DNA of 64,000 nucleotides from Streptococcus vicugnae (GTDB lineage: Bacteria > Bacillota > Bacilli > Lactobacillales > Streptococcaceae). This document shows positions 37,580-51,000 of the stretch, one piece after another. Below the pieces are notes generated by a model. The model was not told where the DNA came from and made no database searches. It was given only the letters and a program-made list of their open reading frames with translations. The stretch spans positions 124,001 to 188,000 of the forward strand of contig NZ_JAEMHW010000001.1 of assembly GCF_016461705.1 (NCBI RefSeq), given 5' to 3'. Position 1 is the first letter of the stretch, and each line of letters starts with the position of its first letter. The position numbers were made by a program, and so were the translations under genes.

Positions 37580-38536
37580 CTATTTTTTTGTCACTGTCAA
37601 CTGTACCGTCACTACTGAAGGCTCAACAGCTACATTATCAGCTGTTAAATTAACACTTAAATTCGTATCTTTTGTTACGTTCGACACATCGACATTTGCA
37701 ACAACTTCATTGACAGCATTAAGAGCATCTTGACTACCAGAAATCGTCACCTGATCTTGACTAAGATTGTAAGAAATTTTTGATAGTTTGTCATTCATTT
37801 TGCCGGTCATCTTAACAGTAACAGGCACAGTTTTAGTCAACTTTTTGATGTTAACTTCAAGTCTTGCTTTTGAAGGGTTGATAGCACTTGCAAGGATTGT
37901 TCCATCGGCGGCTACTGCTTGCAAGGCAACTCGTCCATTATAGTTGCTATTTAAAACTTCATTTTCTGGCAACTTGGCAACTACATGATCAATTTGATCA
38001 ATGATTGACTCTGAACTAGTCACTTCAACTTCTGAAATGTCAGTTGATACCTTCTTCAATTCATAGCCTTTGGCAATTTGGTTATCGTCAATGACACCTT
38101 GAACCTCAAAAGTTTTGGTTTTCTTTTTACCAATTGTCACTGAAATATTATTTGGTGAAGCTGTTGCTGTAACACCTGAAGGTAAATTAGTTACCTTAAG
38201 CGGTACGGTTTGAGTACCTTCACCTAATCCAGTCAAATCTGCAACAACCTTAAAACTTCTCGTATCATTATTAATCTCTGAATCTAATTTAACACGGTTA
38301 ATTGATGTTAAATAAACTTCTGTTTCATAAGAGTAACCACTAATAAAATACTTATCGCTATCATATTTGATATCGATAGGAACGTTGGTCAAAGTGTGCG
38401 TAAAGGTCTCCGTTGCCCCAGACACCTGTGACCCAACGTTCTTATAATTACTCGTTGTGGCAGTCAAAAATAGAAGAATGGAAAAGATAATCGATACAAT
38501 AACCAACCAAAATTGACTATTGAAAAACTTTTTCAT
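37580..38536 (-). CDS. cdaR: CdaR, YbbR-domain regulator of diadenylate cyclase
   Basis: A 318-residue protein with one N-terminal membrane segment (M-K-K-F-F-N-S-Q-F-W-L-V-I-V...) and an extracellular part of repeated YbbR domains rich in beta strands ('VPLKVTNLPSGVTATASPNN', 'VEVTSSESIIDQIDHV', 'VTISGSQDALNAV'). It binds the membrane cyclase CdaA and tunes its activity. The start at 38536 (GGAGGAAG before it) overlaps the cdaA stop as ATGA. Confidence 0.92.
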   Translation of the reverse strand: MKKFFNSQFWLVIVSIIFSILLFLTATTSNYKNVGSQVSGATETFTHTLTNVPIDIKYDSDKYFISGYSYETEVYLTSINRVKLDSEINNDTRSFKVVADLTGLGEGTQTVPLKVTNLPSGVTATASPNNISVTIGKKKTKTFEVQGVIDDNQIAKGYELKKVSTDISEVEVTSSESIIDQIDHVVAKLPENEVLNSNYNGRVALQAVAADGTILASAINPSKARLEVNIKKLTKTVPVTVKMTGKMNDKLSKISYNLSQDQVTISGSQDALNAVNEVVANVDVSNVTKDTNLSVNLTADNVAVEPSVVTVQLTVTKK

Positions 38537-39381
38537 TTTTTCTTCCTCCAAATTTTTTGGTACCAATGCTCTTCTTCCTCAACTTTTGTAATTAAGTGGG
38601 TGCGAAGAATGGCCTCAAAATTTTCTTTTGTCAAATCATGTAAAAATTCGCCTTTTGACGTAATTGAAATACCACCAGTCTCTTCTGACACAACAATTGT
38701 AAGAGCATCAGAGTTTTCTGAAAGTCCAATAGCCGCACGGTGACGTGTTCCAAATTCCTTTGAAATTGCCATTGACTCAGATAAAGGAAGATATGAACAT
38801 GCTGTTGCAATTTTATTGCCACTAATAATAACAGCTCCATCATGCAAAGGAGTATTTGGAATGAAGATATTAATCAATAATTGACTTGAAATATCAGCAT
38901 CCAAAGGAATCCCTGTAGAAATATATTCTTGCAAAGTTTGTGTACGTTCGATAGAAATCAAAGCTCCAATTTTACGTGGACTCATGTAAGCTACAGATTT
39001 GACCAAAGCTTCAACTAATTTTTCTTCATCACTGATTTGTTGTGTTTGCGAAAAAACTTGTGTTGAACGACCAAATTTTTCAAGTCCTGAACGAATCTCA
39101 GGCGCAAAAATCACAACACACGCTATCACACCATATGTGATAACTTGATTCATCAAATAAGAAATGGTCGTAAACCCAATCCATTCAGCGATAAATTTCA
39201 ATAAGATAAAGAAGACAACACCTTGAATCAAGGACATAATCTTCGTGCCCGCTAAGGCTTTTATTAAACGATAAATAAAATATGCTACGATTAAAATATC
39301 TAATAAATGAACAACAATAGTCCATGGATTTTCAACTAAAGTTGCCCAAAATTTAGCATCAATAGCCGCTAAATTACTCAT
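38533..39381 (-). CDS. cdaA: diadenylate cyclase CdaA
   Basis: A 282-residue membrane enzyme making the second messenger c-di-AMP from two ATP. Three hydrophobic segments occupy the first ~95 residues; the DAC domain has both catalytic motifs, D-G-A in 'TPLHDGAVI' and R-H-R in 'FGTRHRAAIGLSE'. c-di-AMP governs potassium and turgor and is linked to wall synthesis, which fits the operon with glmM. Confidence 0.95.
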   Translation of the reverse strand: MSNLAAIDAKFWATLVENPWTIVVHLLDILIVAYFIYRLIKALAGTKIMSLIQGVVFFILLKFIAEWIGFTTISYLMNQVITYGVIACVVIFAPEIRSGLEKFGRSTQVFSQTQQISDEEKLVEALVKSVAYMSPRKIGALISIERTQTLQEYISTGIPLDADISSQLLINIFIPNTPLHDGAVIISGNKIATACSYLPLSESMAISKEFGTRHRAAIGLSENSDALTIVVSEETGGISITSKGEFLHDLTKENFEAILRTHLITKVEEEEHWYQKIWRKKK

Positions 39382-39422
39382 ACATACATCTCTTTTCTCT
39401 AACTAATTAAAACTACCCCTCT

Positions 39423-39431
39423 ATTATACCA
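39423..39431 (-). promoter_or_regulatory. cdaA promoter, extended -10
   Basis: TGGTATAAT on the minus strand, an extended -10 (TGn plus TATAAT) without a good -35. It faces away from the equally built murT promoter 40 bases further on. Confidence 0.6.
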
Positions 39432-39471
39432 CTTTTAAAACAGATTTTCTTTATTCGAAAATACCTTTTTG

Positions 39472-39480
39472 TGGTACAAT
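39472..39480 (+). promoter_or_regulatory. murT promoter, extended -10
   Basis: TGGTACAAT on the plus strand, six bases before the murT ATG, so transcription should begin at or next to the start codon. Confidence 0.6.
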
Positions 39481-39486
39481 ATTCCT

Positions 39487-40830
39487 ATGAAAGTAAACAC
39501 ATTAATGGGAATTACGGCTGGTAAAGCAGCTCACGCCATTCTTTCAAAAATGGGACGTGGCTCAACCTTGCCTGGAAAAATTGCCCTCAAATTCGACAAA
39601 GATATTCTAGATACGATTGCAAAAGATTACGAGATTGTTGTCGTGACAGGAACAAACGGTAAAACTCTCACAACTGCCTTGACAGTTGGAATTTTACGCG
39701 AGGCTTTCGGTGAAATTGTGACAAATCCAAGCGGTGCTAACATGATTACCGGAATCACGTCAACTTTCTTAACAGCTAAAAGAGCGAAATCTGGCAAAAA
39801 AATTGCTGTGCTAGAAATCGATGAAGCTAGCCTTCCAAAAATCACTGAGTACATCACACCAAGTCTATTTGTTTTCACGAATATTTTCCGTGACCAAATG
39901 GACCGCTATGGTGAAATCTACACAACTTATCAAATGATTTTGGATGGCGCTGCCAAAGCTCCTAATGCTACAATCTTGGCAAATGGTGACAGTCCACTCT
40001 TTAATTCAACAACTGTGGTCAATCCAGTAAAATACTACGGATTTGATACTGAAAAACATGATCCTGAGTTGGCTCACTACAACACTGAAGGTATTTTGTG
40101 TCCGCAGTGCCAAAGCATCTTAAAATACAAACTTAACACTTATGCCAACCTTGGTGATTATGTTTGTGAAAATTGTGGTTTCCACCGTCCAAAACTCGAT
40201 TATGCCTTAACAGAATTGACAAAAATCACAAACACAACTTCTGAATTTGTCATTGATGGACAAGGTTACAAAATCAACGTTGGCGGTCTTTACAACATTT
40301 ACAACGCACTTGCTGCTGTTTCCGTTGCTGAATTCTTCGGGGTTGAGCCTGAAAAAATCAAGGCTGGCTTTGACAAGAGTCGCGCTGTATTTGGCCGTCA
40401 AGAAACCTTCAAAATCGGTGATAAATCATGTACTTTGGTTCTCATCAAAAACCCAGTTGGTGCCAGCCAAGCCCTTGATATGATTAAACTTGCGCCATAT
40501 CCATTTACCTTATCAGTCCTACTGAATGCTAACTATGCTGATGGAATTGATACTAGCTGGATTTGGGATGCTAACTTTGAATCTATCCTAGATATGGATA
40601 TTCCACAAGCCTTTGCTGGTGGAGTTCGTCATTCCGAAATTGCACGTCGCTTACGTGTAACCGGTTATGATGAAGACAAAATCACTGAAGCAGAAAGTTT
40701 AGAAGATATTATGGCATTGATTGAAGCTCAACCAACTGACCATGCTTATATCCTCGCTACCTATACTGCTATGCTACAATTCCGAGAAATATTAGCTAGT
40801 CGACATGCTGTTGGAAAGGAGATGAGCTAA
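39487..40830 (+). CDS. murT: lipid II isoglutaminyl synthase, subunit MurT
   Basis: A 447-residue Mur-ligase-like protein that, with GatD, amidates the glutamate of lipid II. The ATP loop is '[13 protein letters not shown]', a four-cysteine zinc ribbon is inserted ('CPQCQS' and 'CENCGF', near residues 200-225), and the C-terminal DUF1727 domain ends the protein. The start [10 protein letters not shown] has no ribosome-binding site and lies six bases after an extended -10, so the mRNA is probably leaderless. Upstream in-frame codons overlap the promoter. It precedes gatD by one base. Confidence 0.93.
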   Translation: MKVNTLMGITAGKAAHAILSKMGRGSTLPGKIALKFDKDILDTIAKDYEIVVVTGTNGKTLTTALTVGILREAFGEIVTNPSGANMITGITSTFLTAKRAKSGKKIAVLEIDEASLPKITEYITPSLFVFTNIFRDQMDRYGEIYTTYQMILDGAAKAPNATILANGDSPLFNSTTVVNPVKYYGFDTEKHDPELAHYNTEGILCPQCQSILKYKLNTYANLGDYVCENCGFHRPKLDYALTELTKITNTTSEFVIDGQGYKINVGGLYNIYNALAAVSVAEFFGVEPEKIKAGFDKSRAVFGRQETFKIGDKSCTLVLIKNPVGASQALDMIKLAPYPFTLSVLLNANYADGIDTSWIWDANFESILDMDIPQAFAGGVRHSEIARRLRVTGYDEDKITEAESLEDIMALIEAQPTDHAYILATYTAMLQFREILASRHAVGKEMS

Positions 40831-40831
40831 G

Positions 40832-41620
40832 ATGACATATACTTCACTACAATCTCCTAACACTAAAGATTACCAATACGAATTAAACGTTGCTCATCTT
40901 TACGGAAATCTAATGAATACCTACGGTGACAATGGTAACATCCTTATGATGAAATATGTCGGTGAAAAGCTTGGTGCTAAAATGACCTTTGATATCGTTT
41001 CATTAGGGGATTCATTTGATAGCGATTATTATGATATGGTCTTCTTCGGAGGGGGACAAGATTACGAACAATCTATTGTTGCCAAAGATCTTCCAAGTAA
41101 AAAAGAAGGTATCGCTGATTTCATCAACAAAGATAAAGTCATTCTTGCTATCTGCGGTGGTTTCCAATTATTAGGTCAATACTACGTCCAAGCCAACGGC
41201 GAAAAAATTAACGGTATCGGTGTAATGGGACACTACACCCTTAACCAAAAAAATAACCGTTTCATCGGTGATATCAAAATTCATAATGACGAATTCAACG
41301 AAACTTACTACGGTTTTGAAAATCATCAAGGTCGTACTTTCCTCTCTGACGATGAAAAACCACTTGGTACTTGTGTTTACGGAAATGGTAATAACAAAGA
41401 AGACGGTACAGAAGGTGTTCATTACAAAAATGTCTATGGTAGCTACTTCCACGGACCAATTCTATCACGTAACGCTAACTTAGCTTACCGACTTGTAACC
41501 ACTGCTTTGAAGAACAAATACGGCTCTAGTATTACACTACCAAGCTATGACGACATTCTTTCAAAAGAAGTTGCCGAAGAATATGCTGATACTAAAAGTA
41601 AAGCCGAATTTGAAAAATAG
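40832..41620 (+). CDS. gatD: lipid II isoglutaminyl synthase, glutamine amidotransferase subunit GatD
   Basis: A 262-residue class I glutaminase-like subunit supplying ammonia to MurT. The nucleophile is Cys108 in '[12 protein letters not shown]', and the partner histidine lies in 'GSYFHGPIL'. The glycine-rich '[11 protein letters not shown]' precedes. A good AAGGAGATGAG precedes the ATG. Amidation is needed for peptidoglycan cross-linking in streptococci. Confidence 0.95.
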   Translation: MTYTSLQSPNTKDYQYELNVAHLYGNLMNTYGDNGNILMMKYVGEKLGAKMTFDIVSLGDSFDSDYYDMVFFGGGQDYEQSIVAKDLPSKKEGIADFINKDKVILAICGGFQLLGQYYVQANGEKINGIGVMGHYTLNQKNNRFIGDIKIHNDEFNETYYGFENHQGRTFLSDDEKPLGTCVYGNGNNKEDGTEGVHYKNVYGSYFHGPILSRNANLAYRLVTTALKNKYGSSITLPSYDDILSKEVAEEYADTKSKAEFEK

Positions 41621-41627
41621 CATACTA

Positions 41628-41660
41628 AAAAGCGCCTGAAGACAATTCTTCAGACGTTTT
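41628..41660 (+). terminator. terminator of murT-gatD
   Basis: CTGAAGA / TCTTCAG core extended by further pairs, then six T on the plus strand. Confidence 0.8.
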
Positions 41661-41746
41661 TTCTCACTCTTCAATTGGCCCATTTTCTTTACTCATAAAA
41701 TCATGAGAAATTTACCTTCAATACTATTTATCATTTTAAACACAAA

Positions 41747-41774
41747 AAAACCTTAGCCTAAGCTAAGGTTTTTT
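41747..41774 (-). terminator. terminator of eno
   Basis: AACCTTAGC / GCTAAGGTT perfect stem with a four-base loop; A and T runs on both sides make it bidirectional. Confidence 0.85.
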
Positions 41775-41792
41775 ACCTTATATAATCAGAGA

Positions 41793-43162
<1,370 letters not shown>

Positions 43163-43239
43163 ATAAAAACGAGAAATTTTGAAAATCGCTACCAACTTTC
43201 ATAACTTTTCACAGTTTTCAATAACCAGACAGCTCAAAA

Positions 43240-43268
43240 CTGACAGTTTAGTAAATTTAACTTATAAT
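43240..43268 (+). promoter_or_regulatory. yueI promoter
   Basis: CTGACA, 17 bases, TATAAT on the plus strand, 29 bases before the start codon. Confidence 0.75.
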
Positions 43269-43297
43269 GGTTGTAACAACATACGGAGGCCCTTACT

Positions 43298-43747
43298 ATG
43301 ACTGATTTAGAAAACAAAGTTTTGCAAGCTGCAACAGGAGAAAAACGCTTAAATCCTGATGAACAACGTCTTTATTTTGGAACTTTTGCAGAACGTGTCG
43401 TCTTGTCTATTCCTCTTGAAGAAAGTCGATTAGAAGATGTTCAAAATCGTTTTAGTGATATTTTAGGACAATTAAATAAAAAATACGACACTTTATTAGT
43501 TAAAATTTCGCCAAAATTATCCGTTTCAAACCAAATGGTTTACATGAAAACTGCTCAGGAATTACACATTCAAGCAACAATTGTTGATGAAAAAAATGCC
43601 CAATCCCCTTATGGTATCATTGTTCACTCAAACCAAGCTGAAAATGTAGCAAATCCTCTGCTATCTGATCAATTTCCTATTAGCCATAATGAACCAAAAG
43701 AAGCCCCTAAAAAGGGCTTCTGGTCAAAACTTTTCCACAAAAATTAA
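43298..43747 (+). CDS. YueI family protein (DUF1694)
   Basis: A 149-residue cytoplasmic protein of the YueI family, function unknown. The N-terminal part 'LENKVLQAATGEKRLNPDEQRLYFGTFAERV' is characteristic. The last ~15 residues are lysine and proline rich ('EAPKKGFWSKLFHKN'), and their DNA doubles as a terminator for the convergent glycerate kinase gene. The stop codon overlaps that of the kinase gene. Confidence 0.85.
   Translation: MTDLENKVLQAATGEKRLNPDEQRLYFGTFAERVVLSIPLEESRLEDVQNRFSDILGQLNKKYDTLLVKISPKLSVSNQMVYMKTAQELHIQATIVDEKNAQSPYGIIVHSNQAENVANPLLSDQFPISHNEPKEAPKKGFWSKLFHKN
43696..43720 (-). terminator. terminator of glycerate kinase inside yueI
   Basis: GAAGCCC / GGGCTTC stem followed by TTTT on the minus strand. 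It lies wholly within the 3' end of the yueI coding region. Confidence 0.65.
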
Positions 43748-44859
43748 AATCTAGTAAAGCTTAGTAAATTTCCAACGTTTTGTGCGGTGCGTTCCAAGTT
43801 TTGCCTAGCTTTATCAAGAGTATTTTCCAAAGTATCGACATCAGCAATGATCGGGAAAGCAGCCTGAATATTTGAAATTGGGAAACTTGGCAAATCATCT
43901 TTGAGACTGCCACAGATAGCAATCACTAATTTTCCGCGTGGTGTTCGTTGAGCGAGTCCAACTGGTGCTTTTCCTGACAAGCTTTGCTTATCCATACGTC
44001 CTTCACCGACTATAACAACATCAGCTTTTTCAACACGTCGATCAAAATCAAGCATATCAAGAACAGCATCGATACCTGAAATAATTTGCCCACCAGCAAA
44101 GGCCGATAAACCAGCTGCCATTCCACCACCTGCTCCTGCTCCAGCCAAATCCAAAACAGCTGGGAAGAAAGTTTGGTAAAATCTTTCCATATCTTTATCA
44201 ACGCTTGCAAAGTCATCTTTTGCAAGCCCTTTTTGTCCTCCAAAAATATAGGTTGCTCCATTTGGACCACACAAAGGATTGGTTACATCAGTGATGACTG
44301 TTATCTTAGTTTGCGACAAATCCCAATGACAACTTTCGTAAGAAACCATTGTAATCTCTCCAAGATGCTCACCAATAGCCTCTACTTCATGACCAGTTTT
44401 ATCAAAGAACCGGTAACCTAAACCACCGGCCATACCAAGACCACCATCATTGGTTGAACTACCACCAACGCCAATCATAATTTCTTCGACACCTAGTTCA
44501 ACAAGGTGACCAATCATTTCACCGACGCCTCTTGTTGTAAGGGTTAATGGGCTACGCTGATCAGTCGGTACTTTTTCTAGACCACAAATATCAGCCATTT
44601 CAAAAACAGCTAAACGACCATTAGTTGCATAATGAGCTTCAACGGGTTGACCGAGAGCTCCTGTAACGGTATAGTTTTCACGTTTTAAATGGAGACCATC
44701 AGTCAATGCTTCCAATGTGCCTTCACCGCCATCACCAACTGGCATTAAATCAAAGGTAGCGTTAGGCAAAGCTTTTCTAAACCCTTTTTGAATAGCTTTT
44801 GCAACTTCGAGTGCCGATAAACTTTCTTTAAATGAATCAGGTGCGATTAATATGTGCAT
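43744..44859 (-). CDS. glycerate kinase (GarK/GlxK family)
   Basis: A 371-residue type II glycerate kinase. 'MHILIAPDSFKESLSALEVAKAIQKGF' opens the family domain; 'PVGDGGEGTLEAL', 'IGVGGSSTNDGGLGMAGGLGYRF' and 'DVVIVGEGRMDKQSLSGKAPVGLA' are its phosphate-binding glycine-rich motifs. Converts glycerate to phosphoglycerate, feeding glycolysis; it sits near eno but on its own transcript. Overlaps yueI tail to tail by four bases. Confidence 0.92.
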   Translation of the reverse strand: MHILIAPDSFKESLSALEVAKAIQKGFRKALPNATFDLMPVGDGGEGTLEALTDGLHLKRENYTVTGALGQPVEAHYATNGRLAVFEMADICGLEKVPTDQRSPLTLTTRGVGEMIGHLVELGVEEIMIGVGGSSTNDGGLGMAGGLGYRFFDKTGHEVEAIGEHLGEITMVSYESCHWDLSQTKITVITDVTNPLCGPNGATYIFGGQKGLAKDDFASVDKDMERFYQTFFPAVLDLAGAGAGGGMAAGLSAFAGGQIISGIDAVLDMLDFDRRVEKADVVIVGEGRMDKQSLSGKAPVGLAQRTPRGKLVIAICGSLKDDLPSFPISNIQAAFPIIADVDTLENTLDKARQNLERTAQNVGNLLSFTRF

Positions 44860-44941
44860 AGTACCAACTCCCCCTTACACTTCTTACTACTATTATATAA
44901 TTTTTTTTAACAAAAGAGGTTACAAAAACATGAAGCTATAC

Positions 44942-44972
44942 AAAAATCCCCTTTCATACAAGAAAGGGGATT
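44942..44972 (-). terminator. terminator of the amylopullulanase gene
   Basis: AATCCCCTTTC / GAAAGGGGATT stem, 6-base loop, then TTTTTG on the minus strand. Confidence 0.88.
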
Positions 44973-45006
44973 GTAATGAATTTTAGTCAGAGTACATAAT
45001 CATAGT

Positions 45007-48000
45007 TTAGCCATTCTTCTTATGTCTTTTTACTTCTAACACTGCTAAACTTGCCAAGCTTAGAAGACCTACAAAGCTTAAAACATTGCTATTTCTTTGA
45101 CCTGTTTCTGGCAAAGCACCTGTGCTATTTTCAACTACCTTAGCAGTTTCAAGATTATTAAGAGCATCAAATACAGCTTTATTTTGATTTTGTGCAGTTT
45201 CTAAGGCTTGTGACGCTTGATTAGAATCAGTAGACACTTCATTTTCTGCGATTTTATCTTGATAAACAATACCATACTGGCTAAAGTGGTCTACATCAAA
45301 GACTGCAAATGTTACAAGGTGACCATCAATAACTCTATTCATTAGTTGGAATGTAAGAGATTGAGGCTGACCATTAACTGGCAGATAAAAAACTTCTGAA
45401 ATTGTTTTACCAGCATCAACCGGTAAAATGACACGAGCTGTTTTGGTGATATCCAACACATGACCTGCATCATCTGTTGGTTGAATATCAAACAAATCAT
45501 AATCGTCACCAGTTAAAATTTCTGGTGTTTTAGCATCGTTAGTTTCTTGATGACTTACTTCAATTTTTTTGATATCTTCACGCTCACCTGGCGCTAAAAC
45601 AACACTAACACCACTCGCTTGGTCATAAAGAGTTCGCTCAGTTTCAGCACTAGGTTTTCTCAAACGTAAAATTGTTGCTGTTAAGGGATCAAGTGTCACA
45701 CTATTTTCTGTAAATGACACACCTTTTGGATTTAAAATCGCACTTGAACCAGCTTGTTCACTATCTGCAACTACTTCAGCATTCAATAAAGCTTTATAGG
45801 CATCTGATAAAACAATATCACGCGCTTTACTATCAGCGTTGATAAAGACAGCATAAATATCTCCGTTACTTGCTTGTGTTTGATAGGCAATAATCAAATC
45901 TTCTTGACCTACACCATTTTCATTTGGTACAGTGATTAGTTTAACTTTGCTATCAACTTCTTCCTTAGTCTTAAGGGTAAAGGCGTCAGTTGAGCGACGT
46001 AGAGCAATCAAACCTTTTGTATAAACTTGTGTTTTCGCATGTTCTGGATAAGCTGTTTTATCTGTCGCCTTCGTCCAATCAAAATGATTAATCGCATCAG
46101 TTGAGTCATAAGAATCACTGATGAAATATGGATAGTCAAATGGTGTGCCATCTAAGTTGGTTAGTAAATCTGATTTTTCTGGTACTTTATCAGCAGAAAC
46201 AGGAGTCTTATAGGCTTCGTCACGGAATTGTTTGGTGCGGCCATATTCTTGACCTGAATGAATAAAGGCTGTTCCTTGAGAAGTTAAGATAATAAGATTT
46301 CCCAAACGTTGACGACGTAGAATCTCAGATTCATTTTCAGCAACTGATGGATCTTTATGGATTGATTTGGCAATAATATCGTGAAGCGTTAAATTATCGT
46401 GAGCCGCAATGTATTGAATTACATCACCTGGATCATCCGCTGTGAAATTATTTGGCTGAGCTTTGATAGTGTTAAAGAGTTCTTGTAAATCTTTTACCCC
46501 ACCAGTGATAAAACATGGTAAACCTTCACTTGGATAACCTGATTTAAGGAGATTACGAATATCATCAGAGAAAGAAGCGACACTATCTGTGTGTGCCATC
46601 CAAGTTTGGTCAGCTGGTTGACGACTATCATTAGCATCACCTGCATAAGTTATCCAACCTTCACCAAGCATAATAACATTTGGATTCAAGGCTTTTGCTA
46701 TATCATAAGCCATCTGAACAGTTTGGGCATCCAAATCTCCCATCATATCAAAACGGAAACCATCTACTTTGAATTCTTTTGTCCAATAGGCAATAGAATC
46801 CAAGACCATACGTCGAGTCATGTAGTGAGTTGTTCCTGGACGACCACCGCCAAAGCTTGTCTTAGCTTTGCCATCTGCTTCCATGAAGTGATAATAATTT
46901 GGCTCTAAATCTTCAAGAATAGCAAGATCTGCTGTGTGATTATAAACAACATCCAGGATAATGCCCATGCCATGGTTGTGAATTTCATTGATGAGATTCT
47001 TAAATTCAGCAATACGTTTAGCTGGATCTGATGGATTTTCAGAATACATCCCTGTCAAAGCAAAATAGCTTTGTGGGTCGTAGCCCCAATTATAGTTTGT
47101 ATTACTTGAAGCATAATCAGTTAATCGTTGACTATTAATTGCTTCATTAACATAGTAATAACTCATCACTGGTAACAATTGAATATGAGTGACACCTAGA
47201 CTTTGGAGATAATCTAATTTTTCAGCAAATGCCGCAAATGTCCCAAATTGATTACGAAGCTCTTCTGAAATCGCTGTGTCAGATGTAAAGTCACGGACAT
47301 GTGCTTCATAAATAATGGCATCTTCACGAGCTGTGTAACCTTTAATATCTGCATAAGTCATGTCTTGATTACCAATAGCACTTGTATCGACAATAGCTGC
47401 TTTAGCAACCTTATATGATGGATCTGCTCCTATTAAGTCACTATTCCATTCAGCTAGTGACTTAGCATAAGGATCAAGTGCTAAAACAGTATCCTCACCA
47501 CGAGTGATTTCATAATGGTAATAATAACCACGATAATCAGTAATTCCTAAACCAAGACTTGGTGTCAATGTCACAGACCAATCGCCCTTATCACCTTTTG
47601 CCATGGCAACTTTACCAAGAACTTTTGTTTGGTCATTTTTATCATAAAGTACAAGTGAAACACTGTCAGCACTTGGAGACCAAACAGTCAAATCAACACG
47701 CGCTCCTTCTTCAGAAACACGCGCTCCCAATTCACCGTCATAAGCGTATTGTGAATCCATGTATTGCCAACTTCTTTTGGCTTGATAGTGATCTTCAGCA
47801 TAACTTACAGTATAAGTTGTTGCTGCTGAAAAATCACCTGTAATGGTTACTTTATTGCTTGCAGCATCTAGACTAATAGCTGTAATCGCAACAGGATTAC
47901 CATCTTTATCGCTTACTTTAAGATTTTCTAAAAGGTTATCTTTATCAGCATCTGCTAAGTTGCTGATAATTGCTGAAAGTTCTGTTTGACTAATTTGTTG

Positions 48001-51000
48001 TGCTGATGTTAAGCGAACAGTGCTTACAAAATATGGATTCGTATAAATAGTCTTATCCTCATCTTTCAAGAAAATTTGTGTTTGATTAGCTAAATCTTTA
48101 AACGTGTAATTATCTGGCTGAATTTTAGCTGCATCCCCTTCTTTAGATTCATCAAGAAGCAAGAAACCAAGTTCATTGAAATCAGCTAAAGGAACATCAA
48201 TATAGGCACCATATTTGCCAAAATTTTCAAAATCAACGCCATCAGGCCAAGCCCCCATACGAGAAGTGATTGAACCGTCTGCACTACCCCATAGCCAAAT
48301 CGCTAAATTCTTGTAATTACCATCGCTACGGTAATAATTAATCCGAATTTTTCCTTTTTCAAGTGGAGCATAGTAATTAGCATTGTAATTTTCATCAAAC
48401 CAAACTTCATTCATGTCCTGGCTAATGAGATTAACCAATTTATCACCTGAAACATTATCACCCTTGCTATTATTGATTAACAGTCCAACCTTGTGACGAT
48501 TAGCATTTACCAATTTCACATCAAGATAATAACCATAAGCATCACGTTTAGCATTTGAAAAATTAAGAGCTCCGTTTGGCCAAGATTCTGATGGGTGTTC
48601 AACATCTTCCCAAGTCCATAAACCAAGGCTAGCTAAATCATCTGATGGCAAAGTCTTAAAATGAACGCGCAGCGTATTTTCAGCAATTGGCTCTTCTTCT
48701 GTCTGAGCGATAAAAGCCTGTGTAATAGCACCTGCAGACACTTTTAGCAACATGGTACCACCTTTTGAAATGGCTGGCGCTTCAATATCAAGATAATACT
48801 GACCATCTTGTCCAAGGAGAGCTTGATAAGTTGCTCCTGTGTAATAATCAGTCACCGTTGCTGCCTCAGTCAAAAGCAAATGAAGTTTTTGCGATTGGTC
48901 TTTGAGATTGTAGAGAATGTAAGCCGCATCTGAGTCATTAGCTCGTTTTGCAAGTAGCCATCCTTGACTGTCATTTACAGCTACAGTACTGTGACTACCA
49001 CGCGCTAACAATTCACTGTTATCACGACGGAAGGCTAATAATTTTTGATAGTGCTCTAAAACTTCATTATCAGTTACATCATTCCAATCAAATTCATAAC
49101 GATTGTCATAGTAAGGCCAGTTATTAGCACCAGATTGCCCTAGCTCCTCACCATAATAAATGACTGGTTGCCCTTTAGCAGTTAACAAAAGCGTTGCTGC
49201 TAATTTGAGTTTATTTAAATCACCACCAATGCTATACAAGAAACCATCTTCATCATGGCTACCTAGAAATTGTGCCAAGGTATAAGCACTAGTAAGCGCA
49301 TCATTTCTAGCAATTAATTCATCATTTGCTTCTTTTAAGCGACCATTGACTAATAATTTAGCAATATCTTTGAATCCAAAGTCAAGCAAACTATCCATGC
49401 TACCAGTTCCTAAATCACCTTTGGTATCTTTGTAATTAGCTCCCCAACTTTCTCCAACCAAGTGGAAATCAGCATCTTTTAGCGCTAGCTCATTTTTAAA
49501 ATATTGCCATGTCGTATCATCAACGTGTTTAACAGTGTCGACACGAAAAGCGTAGATACTATTTCCTTTTGCTGTTGTAGATTTTTCAAGCCATGCTGTT
49601 TGCCAAGCAACTAATTGCTCTCGCACAGCTTTCTCTTCTGTTTTAAAATCAGGTAGGCCAGATTGTGACCCTTGAATATCATCGCCTTTATCTTCTTCTG
49701 GTGTACGTACCATACCAGCAAATTTATCTTCTGTACCATAACCTGAGTGATTTAGTACCACATCAACAATAATATTAATACCACGCTCTGCTGCCTGATC
49801 AATCAATTCATGGAAATCATCAAGTGTCCCAAGATGTGGATTAAGTTTTTCAAAATCATCAGCCCAATAGCCATGATAAGCATAATACTCTTTACCAGCT
49901 TCAGTGCTAACATTTTGTGGGACATTTTCAACAATTGGTGTTACCCAGATACTTGTTACGCCTAATTGTTTGAGGTAATCAAGTTTAGCGGTAACCCCTT
50001 TAAAATCACCACCTTTGTACACACCTGCCTGATTGACAGCTTTAGCGTAGTCTTGATGATAAGGATCATCATTACTTGGATCACCATTGTAAAAACGGTC
50101 AGTCAACATGAAGTAAATCACTTGTTCATCCCAGTCGACTTCATTAGCCTGTTTAACTCGCTTGGTTACAGTGACCGAAACCGTCGTATCATAATAACCA
50201 TTATCTTTATCAAAGACTCGAACAGGAAGACTATAATTTCCGGGTTGAGTATCTGAAGTTGCCGTAATCGTTACACGATTGAGCTCAGGTGACATTTCAA
50301 TAATACCACCACCGATTTGAGTCGTATCAACTTGCATGCGCGTGATGTCAACATTTTCCGGATTAGTAACTGTCACATCAATCAAATCGGTTTCATTATA
50401 ATTAAACGGACGGTAACTACTTGCTGCTACTGAAACATTGTGTACTCCAGGGGTAGCTTTTGAAAAGTCCTGTCCTGTAACCGTAGCTACATAATAAGGA
50501 TTCGTATAGACTGTGGCATCGTCATTATGTAAGAAAATCTGACTATGAATCTCTCGATCAGAAAAGGCCATATCAAGAGTTTTATTACCAGACTTGTCAG
50601 GATCATTTTGATTAACTAACAAGAAACCAATATTAGAATCTAACAATTTTGACAGAGGTAGATCAATATAACGACCGTAAGCTCCTTCTTGTGTGAAATC
50701 AAGAGCATCTGTTGGCCATGTGCCAAATTGCGAAGCCACATCTCCCCAAGCCCACAGGCCCCAGCCATCATAATTACCGTCATCGCGCTTGTAGTTAATA
50801 CGAATAATACGGTCATCAGCTAAAGGCTTATAGCTATAAGTCGTAAAATCTGAAGTAACCCAAACTTCATTAGCATCTTTTGATAAAGGTTTAATGCTTT
50901 GGTCTGAATCACTAGTCTTCTCACCATTTTTTAGTAAAAGGTAGCCAATGTCACCGTGACTTGCCGCTTGCTTAAGGTCAATGTAGTAACCAAATTCATC

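Noticed and set aside
41171..41452. Long antisense frames over gatD, eno, lepA, aroA, ezrA and gyrB
   Set aside because: All lie opposite highly conserved genes, lack ribosome sites and show no protein family features.
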